This document shows, piece after piece, positions 1 to 4,875 of a DNA stretch of 5,657 nucleotides. The DNA is from Lachnospiraceae bacterium. Lineage in GTDB: Bacteria > Bacillota_A > Clostridia > Lachnospirales > Lachnospiraceae. A model generated the notes under the pieces. That model had not been told where the DNA came from. It made no database searches and saw nothing but the letters and a program-made list of their open reading frames with translations. Location of the stretch: positions 1-5,657 of the forward strand of contig VSNT01000326.1 of NCBI GenBank assembly GCA_009774465.1. Direction: 5' to 3'. A program made the position numbers and the translations under genes. Numbering within the stretch: the first letter of the stretch is position 1; every line of letters begins with the position of its first letter.

Positions 1-2
1 TG

Positions 3-53
3 GAGGATCTGCTCTTCGGGTAGCTGGAGTAGTCCGCCTCGATCGGCGACCGG
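3..53 (+). other. Upstream coding remnant interrupted by two amber codons
   Basis: The reading frame of the C39-like peptidase gene continues upstream to the window edge as EDLLFG, TAG (21-23), LE, TAG (30-32), SASIGDR and then runs without a break into the protein. The amino acids on both sides of the stops look like ordinary protein of the same gene, so the true start probably lies outside the window. Each TAG is one base from CAG (Gln) or GAG (Glu). Either the gene is inactivated, or the ambers are read through. The rest of the gene uses CAG normally and has no other in-frame TAG, which favours inactivation or sequence error. No ribosome binding site is visible before the next possible starts. 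Confidence 0.55.
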
Positions 54-911
54 GTGCTGAACATCTCCGTCTGGGACCTGACCCCGGAGGCCTACATGAC
101 CCGGCTGGGCTTCTCCCAGGCGGAGAAGGACTGGGCCACGCTGCTCTACTCCGTCATGGCGGAGGACCAGCGGGTGACCGTTGGCGACACAGACGGCTCT
201 GGGTACTACGGCACCGACTACGGCGACATCACCTTTACCAACGCTGAGACCCCTGTGGTCTACTACAATCAGACGGACGCCCGGTGGGGGAATAAGCCCT
301 ACGGCAAGACCAGCACCATCGGCCGGGCAGGCTGCGGCCCCACGGCCCTTGCCATCGCCGTGGCCTCCCTGACCGGCAACAAGGTCACCCCCTATGACGT
401 GGCCCAGTGGTCGGTGGCGAACGGTGGGCTCTGTGAGGGCAGCGGAAGCTACCACAGCCTGATCCCCAACGGCGGACGGCATTACGGTCTGACCGTGACC
501 AGCATTGGCCGGGACGGCAAAAAGCTGGTGGAGGCCCTGCAAGAGGGCAAGCTGGTCATCGCCATCATGACCAAGGGACACTTTACCAACAGCGGACACT
601 TTATCGTCCTGCGGGGCGTCACCTCTGACGGCAAACTTCTGGTGGCCGACCCGGCCAGCGTCAAGAGAAGCAATTATTCTATCTCTCTCTATTGTGGAGA
701 TGATAGAGAATTGCGGTATAAAAAAATACGAGCGGATTATTCTGCTTTGGAACAATTAGACGAAATTACGCAGATAATAATCAACAGAGATGACTATTAT
801 GGAGAAGATGGAGTGGTTTCTATCGAAGGAAAAAAATTAGTGTTAGTACCAGAAAACAAATATACAATTTCGGACTATATTGAAACAAGAGAGCCTAAAA
901 TGCACACATAA
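54..911 (+). CDS. C39-like cysteine peptidase of a conjugative element, 5'-broken, with a foreign 3' tail
   Basis: Numbering is from the GTG at 54, the first possible start after the amber codons; it has no ribosome binding site and is unlikely to be the native start. Residues about 68-206 form a papain-like C39/C39_2 domain: NQTDARW with probable oxyanion Gln73, the nucleophile motif GCGPTA (Cys94), GHFIVL (His182) and VADPAS (Asp199). In clostridial conjugative elements such domains sit in cell-wall or transfer-apparatus proteins (the CD1108-like group), where a peptidase or hydrolase opens the wall for the mating channel; that role is inferred. Up to about 670 the DNA is GC-rich with GC-ending codons. 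From about 672 it becomes AT-rich and codes an unrecognised tail of about 80 residues (SISLYCGDDREL to EPKMHT). This looks like a recombination junction that replaced the original C-terminus in frame. All catalytic residues remain, but the two upstream stops make a functional full-length product doubtful. The cargo gene at 977 follows 65 bases after the stop. Confidence 0.6.
   Translation: MLNISVWDLTPEAYMTRLGFSQAEKDWATLLYSVMAEDQRVTVGDTDGSGYYGTDYGDITFTNAETPVVYYNQTDARWGNKPYGKTSTIGRAGCGPTALAIAVASLTGNKVTPYDVAQWSVANGGLCEGSGSYHSLIPNGGRHYGLTVTSIGRDGKKLVEALQEGKLVIAIMTKGHFTNSGHFIVLRGVTSDGKLLVADPASVKRSNYSISLYCGDDRELRYKKIRADYSALEQLDEITQIIINRDDYYGEDGVVSIEGKKLVLVPENKYTISDYIETREPKMHT
671..713 (+). repeat. 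Imperfect inverted repeat at the composition junction
   Basis: CAATTATTCTATC (671-683) pairs with GATAGAGAATTG (702-713) with one bulged base, and inside it ATCTC (681-685) can pair with GAGAT (697-701). It lies exactly where the GC-rich backbone gives way to AT-rich sequence inside the peptidase gene. It could mark a recombination point or an RNA hairpin, or be chance in AT-rich DNA. Confidence 0.35.
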
Positions 912-959
912 CTTTAGTTAGTTTGATAGCATCTTCCACTATTCATGAAAAAATAATTG

Positions 960-967
960 CAAAAGGA
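960..967 (+). promoter_or_regulatory. Ribosome binding site that fixes the start at 977
   Basis: An AAAAGGAGAA core lies 9-10 bases before the ATG at 977. The longer frame opening at 923 has no such site and adds 18 residues of non-family-like sequence, so the start at 977 is preferred. No strong promoter is visible just upstream; TTGATA at 923-928 has only a poor partner, so transcription may come from upstream. Confidence 0.8.
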
Positions 968-976
968 GAAATAGAT

Positions 977-2128
977 ATGACTAATAAACAAATAACTGAT
1001 AAGATTACTGGATACAAAGCACTCTATGAAGGGAAATATTGGAATCAAAATCTGCGAGAAAGTTCTCTATCAGAAAATAATTGGGGTGTAACATCAAGCC
1101 CCTGTGGCTCTTCTTGCACCTCTAACACATTTATAGATTGCACACAGTGTTACGGTTTTTCTCTTTTCATGGCGTACCTTCTGACTGGAGCAAAGCTTTC
1201 TTCGGCTATGATCAATAGTGCCAAAGATGGTGCTGACTTATCTGGGTGGAAACTTCATAAATCCGGTTTTTCCTCTTTGGCATTGGAACCAGGAGATGTT
1301 GTAAGGACGACCGGCGGGCATTCGGCTGTAATCTGGACAGTCACAAGTTCCGAGGTTAAAGTAATTGAATGCTGGGGTTCAAACGGATGTAAAATCGCTT
1401 TCGGATATTTTAATGGGAGTTCTAAAAATAAAACTCAAGCGAGCATTCTTAGTCAGTGTAAATATGTATTAAAAGCTCCCAAGACTTCTGGTGCAATGAT
1501 CACGGTTACCTTTAATGCAAACGGCGGTACATGCGGTACGAAAAGTAAATCAGTTTCACCAGGTTCTGCGTATGGCTCACTCCCTACACCAACACGGTCT
1601 GGTTATACATTTATTGGATGGTGGGATAATGCAACAACCGAGTTGACTGAATACACCTCCAGCAAAGTTGTTGCTAAGACGGCAAATCACACGTTATATG
1701 CGCATTGGGCGAAAACATACCGTATTACAAATTTGGGTGCTAATAAGTGTCTCAATATCAACGGAGATAAACTTACCTCTCTTAGTAATGGAAAAAATGT
1801 CACTCTGTGGTCAAATAGTGGATCAAACGAGCAGAAATGGTTAGTTTCTTCTCTTTCTACTTGTAGATGCATTAAGTCAATTATTGATGTGGCTTATGCA
1901 CTAAATGTTTTTCGTAGTGGAAGTCCATACAACTGTAATGTTCATGTTTTCGCAGAAAATGAAGTAGATGCTTTGGTCAATATTGTACAGTCTGGAAGTT
2001 GCTATAAAATCAAACTATACAATTACGATTTGTATTTGACAGTTGGCGCTAGCACTGATGGAACAAATGTATACTGGGCAGAAGAATCTACAAGTAACTA
2101 TCAAAAGTGGAGTTTTACCCAGTTATGA
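977..2128 (+). CDS. Modular CHAP/NlpC-like, InlB-repeat and ricin-lectin protein
   Basis: A 383-residue protein in three parts. Residues about 10-168 resemble a CHAP/NlpC-P60 papain-like domain: candidate nucleophile Cys58 in CTQCYGFSLFMAYLL, His115 in GDVVRTTGGHSAVIW, and Glu131 in VIECWG as a possible third residue. Such domains usually cut peptidoglycan peptides. Residues about 174-245 form one Listeria-Bacteroides (InlB B-type) repeat, seen as VTFNANGG, SGYTFIGWW and LYAHWA. Residues about 247-383 form a ricin-B-like lectin domain with YRITNLGANKCLNI and two QKW motifs (286-288 and 376-378), suggesting carbohydrate binding. The protein is Cys-rich near the active site (PCGSSC, DCTQC). No N-terminal signal peptide or membrane helix is visible, which is odd for a wall-acting or surface protein. 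The gene is AT-rich, unlike the element backbone, so it is probably acquired cargo. It follows the broken C39-like gene by 65 bases. The lectin and InlB parts are fairly sure; the enzymatic role of the N-terminal domain is an inference. Confidence 0.75.
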   Translation: MTNKQITDKITGYKALYEGKYWNQNLRESSLSENNWGVTSSPCGSSCTSNTFIDCTQCYGFSLFMAYLLTGAKLSSAMINSAKDGADLSGWKLHKSGFSSLALEPGDVVRTTGGHSAVIWTVTSSEVKVIECWGSNGCKIAFGYFNGSSKNKTQASILSQCKYVLKAPKTSGAMITVTFNANGGTCGTKSKSVSPGSAYGSLPTPTRSGYTFIGWWDNATTELTEYTSSKVVAKTANHTLYAHWAKTYRITNLGANKCLNINGDKLTSLSNGKNVTLWSNSGSNEQKWLVSSLSTCRCIKSIIDVAYALNVFRSGSPYNCNVHVFAENEVDALVNIVQSGSCYKIKLYNYDLYLTVGASTDGTNVYWAEESTSNYQKWSFTQL

Positions 2129-2289
2129 GGCAACCATAAGATGTGCTCATACTTATCCTGAATACATATTGCACAGTATCCCCAACTTGTGAGAAGATAA
2201 AATTGAAGATTCATTAACTACGTGGTTCTAATTTTCCAAATTTCTGAATCTGGTGCTAATTATGCTATTTGTTTAAATTATAAGGTGTT
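2129..2289. other. AT-rich spacer with no convincing gene
   Basis: No open frame with a ribosome binding site is present. A short open stretch at 2207-2293 reads FQISESGANYAICLNYK before a stop. It loosely resembles the first strand of the lectin domain in the preceding gene (YRITNLGANKCLNI) and may be a degenerate lectin repeat; this is weak. The right border of the AT-rich island lies at about 2330-2340. Confidence 0.35.
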
Positions 2290-2321
2290 TAACTAATATT
2301 TCCAGAAGTATTAGTTATAAT
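2290..2321 (+). promoter_or_regulatory. Inverted repeat overlapping a perfect TATAAT box
   Basis: TAACTAATA (2290-2298) and TATTAGTTA (2309-2317) form a perfect 9-bp inverted repeat with a 10-base spacer. Its right arm overlaps TATAAT at 2316-2321. No good -35 hexamer is found 16-18 bases upstream. It may be an operator over a weak promoter for the structured leader that follows, or an AT-rich terminator for the gene ending at 2128. Confidence 0.35.
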
Positions 2322-2366
2322 TTGTTCGATTTTTAGGGGAGGGCCGTCTGTGTGCCAGTCGTAAAC

Positions 2367-2421
2367 GGAAGGGGTTCCTATGCGATGGACGATCCATCGC
2401 ATTGAGAATATCCGCCGATAT
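2367..2421 (+). repeat. Cluster of short perfect hairpins at the start of the leader region
   Basis: Three hairpins lie close together: GGAA/TTCC (2367-2378), a perfect 10-bp stem ATGCGATGGA with a CGA loop and TCCATCGCAT (2380-2402), and ATATC-CGCC-GATAT (2408-2421). They begin just after the AT-rich island ends. The frame opening at the ATG at 2380 has a GGAAGGGG before it but reads as Arg-rich and non-protein-like, so structured RNA is preferred over a gene. Between 2422 and 2570 nothing else stands out. Confidence 0.5.
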
Positions 2422-2570
2422 GACGCACTAGGACACACCGCTTACTCAAAAGCATTCAGGCGTCCTTGTCTCGGTTTCTCCCGCAGGAACAAAAGAGAGC
2501 CAGTCGCAAAACCGACAGAACCTCCGCCTGCCCGATCAGTCACATCGACAAGATATCTCAATGCGTACCA

Positions 2571-2616
2571 AGCGGCCGATTTTCCACAGTTTTGTGGAGT
2601 CGGTCGCTTCTTTTTT
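2571..2616 (+). terminator. Strong Rho-independent terminator, possibly an attenuator
   Basis: The arms AGCGGCCGATTTTCCACA (2571-2588) and TGTGGAGTCGGTCGCT (2593-2608) pair with a small internal mismatch around a GTTT loop and are followed by TCTTTTTT (2609-2616). Nothing upstream within 440 bases is a clear gene. The terminator lies inside a long hairpin-rich stretch ahead of the gene at 2824, so it may act as a leader attenuator rather than a simple gene end. Confidence 0.7.
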
Positions 2617-2621
2617 ATACA

Positions 2622-2741
2622 TGGTTATCGTGATAAGTCAACAAGGCACAACGGATAGAGAATTACTGCTGATGCTCACCTCAACCTTTTGGGGAGTGTT
2701 GATTAAACACGATAACCACATTTTTATATGTGGGCATCAAC
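2622..2741 (+). promoter_or_regulatory. Leader segment with mutually exclusive pairings
   Basis: TGGTTATCGTG (2622-2632) is an exact inverted copy of CACGATAACCA (2708-2718). The right arm overlaps two other possible stems: CCACAT/ATGTGG (2716-2721 with 2728-2733), nested in GTTGAT/ATCAAC (2698-2703 with 2736-2741), and GTGTT/AACAC (2696-2700 with 2706-2710). These cannot all form at once. Competing stems after a terminator are what an attenuation-type leader would show; function is inferred. Confidence 0.45.
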
Positions 2742-2751
2742 CCAGGTGCCG

Positions 2752-2813
2752 TTCCCCTCCAATCAAAATTTCTCGTTTTCCCAACGTAACGATAAATTTT
2801 GATTGGAAAGGAA
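2752..2813 (+). promoter_or_regulatory. Long hairpin that buries the ribosome binding site of the gene at 2824
   Basis: TCCAATCAAAATTT (2758-2771) and AAATTTTGATTGGA (2794-2807) form a perfect 14-bp stem. Beyond a 2x2 internal loop, TTCC (2752-2755) pairs with GGAA (2810-2813). The paired 3' side contains AAAGGAA, the ribosome binding site for the ATG at 2824. When folded, this would block translation, so the structure is a candidate translational switch. Confidence 0.6.
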
Positions 2814-2823
2814 TTTAACTATC

Positions 2824-3213
2824 ATGGATATAAATACAAAAGACTATGTGATCGGTTTGCTGGAGAGCTACACGGATCGCAAACGTAAAATTGCTGTTCT
2901 GCACTTCGAATTGGACCACGCTGCGCAGACATCCAAAAATGAGATGCTGGAAACTATGGCTCTGGGACACGGAGACGGAAGCGGCCGTATGGATGACCGT
3001 ATTTCCGATAAGACCCTCTACATCGCCCTCAACTATCAGAACAGAGTTGACAAACTGAATGCTGATACCAAAGAGGAAATTGTGAAGGAAGCCCTGGAAT
3101 GTTCAGACTGTCAAGAAAATCCTGAGCAGCCGGGTCTACCTGGGCCACCTGGTCCAAGGCCGCCGCCGCTCGGAATTTTATGCCGGGAGACCGGACCGGC
3201 TTCTGCCAGCTGA
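2824..3213 (+). pseudogene. N-terminal fragment of a sigma-like regulator, fused out of frame to recombinase DNA
   Basis: The ATG at 2824 follows AAAGGAA by 10 bases. The first 90 or so residues (MDINTKDYVIGLLESY, then ALNYQNRVDKLNADTKEEIV) resemble the N-terminal half of small sigma-70-like or phage-activator-like regulators common in clostridial mobile elements. Intact members continue into a helix-turn-helix (sigma region 4-like) DNA-binding segment. Here that segment is missing: from about 3086-3100 the DNA becomes a serine recombinase gene in another frame. The remaining 35-40 residues, rich in Gly-Pro (GLPGPPGPRPPP), are an off-frame reading of it, ending at 3211-3213. The product is probably non-functional because the DNA-binding part is lost, although promoter-proximal signals and the start are intact. 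The family assignment rests on the N-terminal part only. Confidence 0.6.
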
Positions 3214-3577
3214 GGAGTGGACCATCGTGGAGAATACCCACGAGGCCATCATCAGCCAAAAGGACTTTGACGCTGTACAGGCCCTCTGTGAAACGAAAAA
3301 CAGGGAATATCACGCCCGGCTGGGGAAGTACGATCACCTGGGCAAGAGCGAAAATATTCTCAGGGGTCTGGTATACTGCGGCGACTGCGGCCGGCCTATG
3401 GTGCGGTACAAGCAGGTCGTCAAAGGGAAAAAGGTGACCTATCACTATATGTGCCCCAATTATGCCGCAATGCTGGATAAAAGCGGCTGTGCCTACAAAT
3501 TCCTGCGGGAGGATATTCTGCTGGACACCCTGACCCAGTTGATCGGTAAGGAGATCGAGCAGGCCGTGGATGCCATA
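3086..3577 (+). pseudogene. Large serine recombinase fragment (recombinase domain and zinc ribbon)
   Basis: The open frame after a TGA at 3083-3085 gives about 164 residues matching the middle of large serine recombinases, the integrases of Tn4451/Tn5397/Tn1549-type clostridial elements. WNVQTVKKIL and SRVYLGHLVQGRRR belong to the recombinase domain, followed by EEWTIVENTHEAIISQKDFDAVQ. The zinc ribbon has YCGDCGRPM and CPNYAAMLDKSGCAYKF, and the start of the C-terminal helix follows (LLDTLTQLIGKEIEQAVDAI). The N-terminal catalytic domain with the active serine is absent, as is the C-terminal coiled-coil part. The left border abuts the sigma-like fragment in a different frame. The right border at 3577 abuts a DUF3847 gene on the other strand. 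A translation start at the GTG at 3227 is possible, but no active enzyme could result. This is debris of an element integrase. Confidence 0.8.
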
Positions 3578-3817
3578 CAGGGAAAAGACCTTTTCCATCA
3601 AAAGAAAAAAGGCCCTCTCGCTCATGCCACGCACCTCCGGGACGATGCTCTCCACCGCTCCGCCACGGGTGATAAGGCGGTGGTTCCGCTTCTTCCTCTC
3701 GCCCTGGGTGTAGTAGCGGATGCGGTTCTCGTACCGCTGGCCCCGGTGCTGGTACTGCTCCAGCTTGGCGGTGGCCTCGCCATACTCTTTTTCCAGTTCT
3801 TCACGCTTCTTGTTCAT
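3578..3817 (-). pseudogene. DUF3847-family protein, 3'-truncated
   Basis: On the minus strand the ATG at 3817-3815 follows AAGGAGG by about 8 bases. The first 80 residues (MNKKREELEKEYGEATAKLE, then NRIRYYTQGERKKRNHRLITRGG and ERAFFLLMEKVFSL) match the small, highly charged, partly coiled-coil DUF3847 proteins found near mobilisation genes of clostridial conjugative elements; their function is unknown. Family members are usually about 100-120 residues as recalled. Here the homologous part stops at residue 80 (3578), where the frame enters the antisense of the serine recombinase fragment. It continues as about 180 unrelated residues to 3029. The 5' end and ribosome binding site are intact, so a chimeric 262-residue product could be made, but it is not expected to be functional. 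The gene points away from the hairpin block and candidate oriT. Confidence 0.7.
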
Positions 3818-3837
3818 GGTGATTGCCTCCTTTTTCG

Positions 3838-3879
3838 CAAAATAAAAGACCGTCTACCTGCTGTGTTGGGTAAACGGTC
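3838..3879 (-). terminator. Rho-independent terminator or attenuator just before the DUF3847 gene
   Basis: Read on the minus strand, GACCGTTTACC (3879-3869) pairs over 11 bp, with one G-U wobble, with GGTAGACGGTC (3858-3848). The T-rich run TTTTATTTT (3847-3839) follows. The same stem on the plus strand carries a C-A mismatch, so minus-strand use is favoured. It lies only about 10-20 bases before the ribosome binding site of the DUF3847 gene, so it either ends transcription from upstream or attenuates that gene. Confidence 0.65.
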
Positions 3880-3902
3880 AAGGGTAACAGTATTCGGTTT
3901 TA

Positions 3903-4046
3903 GCCTCGCTGGAAAGATGCAGACGCGAAGCGGATGCACCTTTCCGGCGAGGGCGCAGGGATAGCCGCGAAGCGGCGCAAGGGGTGCAGCCCCTTGTACG
4001 GAGCGCAGCGACGCAAACGGCCCGGACTTTCGGAAGTCCGGGCCGT
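3903..4046. repeat. Tandem array of strong hairpins beside the candidate oriT
   Basis: Four hairpins follow one another. 3904-3952 is a long stem (CCTCGC/GCGAGG, GGAAAG/CTTTCC, TGCA/TGCA) around a CGCGAAGCG tip. 3964-3976 is GCCGC-GAA-GCGGC. 3978-3996 is CAAGGGG with CCCCTTG. 4017-4046 is a perfect 13-bp stem ACGGCCCGGACTT, loop TCGG, with its complement. No T-run follows any of them, so they are not simple terminators, and no coding frame is convincing here. Such blocks flank transfer origins and mobilisation genes in clostridial elements. Confidence 0.65.
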
Positions 4047-4057
4047 AGCCTCGCAGA

Positions 4058-4110
4058 GCGCACGATACATGGTCGCAGACCATGTATAGAAGTGCGCCCT
4101 TGCTTTGCGG
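4058..4110 (+). other. oriT: Candidate origin of transfer (oriT), IncQ/RSF1010-like nick core
   Basis: A perfect 10-bp inverted repeat ATACATGGTC, loop GCA, GACCATGTAT (4065-4087) is followed after three bases by AAGTGCGCCCTTGC, with GCGCCCT at 4094-4100. IncQ (RSF1010/R1162) and related Gram-positive MOB systems have the same order: an inverted repeat recognised by the relaxase, then a TAAATGCGCCCT or AAGTGCGCCCT core cut after the final T (family knowledge, from memory). By analogy the cut here would fall near 4100/4101 on the plus strand. GCGCAC (4058-4063) can also pair with GTGCGC (4092-4097), extending the hairpin over the core. No relaxase or MobC gene is in the window, so the site would need enzymes in trans or outside the window. 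Confidence 0.6.
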
Positions 4111-4123
4111 CGGGATTTTCGAC

Positions 4124-4140
4124 TTCCCGATAAACGGGAA
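4124..4140 (-). terminator. Small hairpin just past the 3' end of the minus-strand gene
   Basis: TTCCCG (4124-4129) and CGGGAA (4135-4140) pair around an ATAAA loop, 7 bases beyond the stop of the gene ending at 4148. On the minus strand GTCGAAAAT follows and there is no real T-run. It is therefore a weak terminator at best, and it may instead belong to the oriT-flanking structure. Confidence 0.35.
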
Positions 4141-4147
4141 TTGTAAC

Positions 4148-4654
4148 TTAATCAGGATACTGCACAATAATCGACATAACATCTTTTAACCATTGTTCCT
4201 GATTTTTGACGGAGCAGTTTACCTGTTTCCCGTCAAAAAATAAATCAACATCGCCAAAGAAATTATTTATGTGCAACATATCCCCGTTGCCCATATCTCC
4301 ATTTGGAAAGAGAACATCTTCAAATTGAAACATCACGAACCATTTAAAGTCACCGTCTTCATATAAGTGAGTTTTTGATCCCTGGGGAAAAATATTTCGC
4401 AACCTCGTCTTAAACACGGCAGATTGGAATAGTTTAATCATTTCGTCAAAATGGGGATCATCAGGCGCAATTGTAAAATTTGTGGCTTCAACACTTGTTC
4501 CGTCATTAAAATAGCCTCGTATTAGGGTACATTGAGATAAATCAAGGGCAGGATAACGCTGTTCAATTGTCAAGGGGCGTGTATAGGCCAAAACAGCGGC
4601 AGCCATGCAAAATATTGCGACTGCAATAAAAATCGCTTTCATTCTTTTTTTCAT
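4148..4654 (-). CDS. Unrecognised secreted or membrane-anchored protein
   Basis: A 168-residue protein with no family I recognise. The ATG at 4654-4652 has AAAGGAG 8-9 bases upstream. A longer frame back to 4714 would run into the promoter and is rejected. Residues 1-23 (MKKRMKAIFIAVAIFC, then MAAAVLA) have a Lys/Arg-rich head and a hydrophobic core. A signal peptidase site after Ala23 (VLA) is plausible, or the segment may be an uncleaved anchor; there is no lipobox. The remainder is acidic and aromatic-rich (FVMFQFEDVLFPNGDMGNGD, then FFGDVDLFFDG) and looks like a small folded extracellular domain with two Cys (one near residue 38 and one near the C-terminus) that could pair. The gene is more AT-rich than the hairpin block beside it, so it is probably cargo inserted next to the candidate oriT. 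It is transcribed alone from its own promoter, divergently from the Rpn-type gene. Confidence 0.7.
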   Translation of the reverse strand: MKKRMKAIFIAVAIFCMAAAVLAYTRPLTIEQRYPALDLSQCTLIRGYFNDGTSVEATNFTIAPDDPHFDEMIKLFQSAVFKTRLRNIFPQGSKTHLYEDGDFKWFVMFQFEDVLFPNGDMGNGDMLHINNFFGDVDLFFDGKQVNCSVKNQEQWLKDVMSIIVQYPD

Positions 4655-4662
4655 GTTTGCTG

Positions 4663-4669
4663 CTCCTTT
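4663..4669 (-). promoter_or_regulatory. Ribosome binding site deciding the start at 4654
   Basis: AAAGGAG on the minus strand lies 8-9 bases before the ATG and is the only good site near the 5' end of this frame. Confidence 0.75.
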
Positions 4670-4704
4670 ATATAAGCGCCAATTATCGAATTGTGTCCTT
4701 GGCA

Positions 4705-4733
4705 AGTATAGCATAGCACTGGAATCAAATCAA
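4705..4733 (-). promoter_or_regulatory. Sigma-A-type promoter for the secreted-protein gene
   Basis: On the minus strand TTGATT (4733-4728) is followed after exactly 17 bases by TATACT (4710-4705), with TG one base before the -10 (extended -10). Transcription would start near 4698, giving a leader of about 44 bases before the ATG at 4654. Confidence 0.65.
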
Positions 4734-4824
4734 CCCACAGGAGAGGAAACTTTTTCAACTTTCTTTTGTCTCGCTGTGTCTCCCTCACCCGGCACATACG
4801 AGCCCCGTTCTCTGAAAAAAGTAG

Positions 4825-4853
4825 TGGACGTGGTTGCATAGCTGTGGTAAAAT
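4825..4853 (+). promoter_or_regulatory. Probable promoter for the Rpn-type gene
   Basis: TAAAAT (4848-4853) has TG one base upstream (extended -10). TGGACG (4825-4830), four of six matches to the -35 consensus, lies 17 bases away. The start of transcription would fall near 4860, leaving a very short leader. Between this and the divergent promoter at 4705-4733 nothing else is visible. Confidence 0.45.
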
Positions 4854-4875
4854 GAAGTGAAAGAAGGTGAGAACG

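Noticed and set aside
2380..2658. A 92-codon frame opening at ATG 2380
   Set aside because: There is a possible ribosome binding site, but the product is Arg/Pro-rich and non-protein-like, and the frame runs through a perfect hairpin and a terminator.
2561..2818. An 85-codon frame as a regulatory leader peptide
   Set aside because: No ribosome binding site precedes the ATG, and the frame is built over the terminator and hairpins. A role as a leader peptide cannot be excluded but is not supported.
3097..3213. Collagen-like Gly-Pro run (GLPGPPGPRPPP) at the end of the 2824 frame
   Set aside because: It is an off-frame reading of serine recombinase DNA; the +1 frame over the same bases gives clear recombinase protein.
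3029..3577. The 3' 180 codons of the minus-strand DUF3847 frame as a real C-terminal domain
   Set aside because: The sequence is antisense to the recombinase and sigma-like fragments, so it is a junction artefact.
4047..4059. AGCCTCGCAGAGC, a stretch I recall from RP4-type transfer regions
   Set aside because: The match rests on memory and is short, and the RP4-like nick core TATCCTG occurs here only as coding sequence at the end of the secreted-protein gene (minus strand, 4151-4160). The IncQ-like core is the better oriT candidate.
4605..4841. A 78-codon plus-strand frame between the divergent genes
   Set aside because: It overlaps the signal-peptide end and promoter of the minus-strand gene and has no ribosome binding site.
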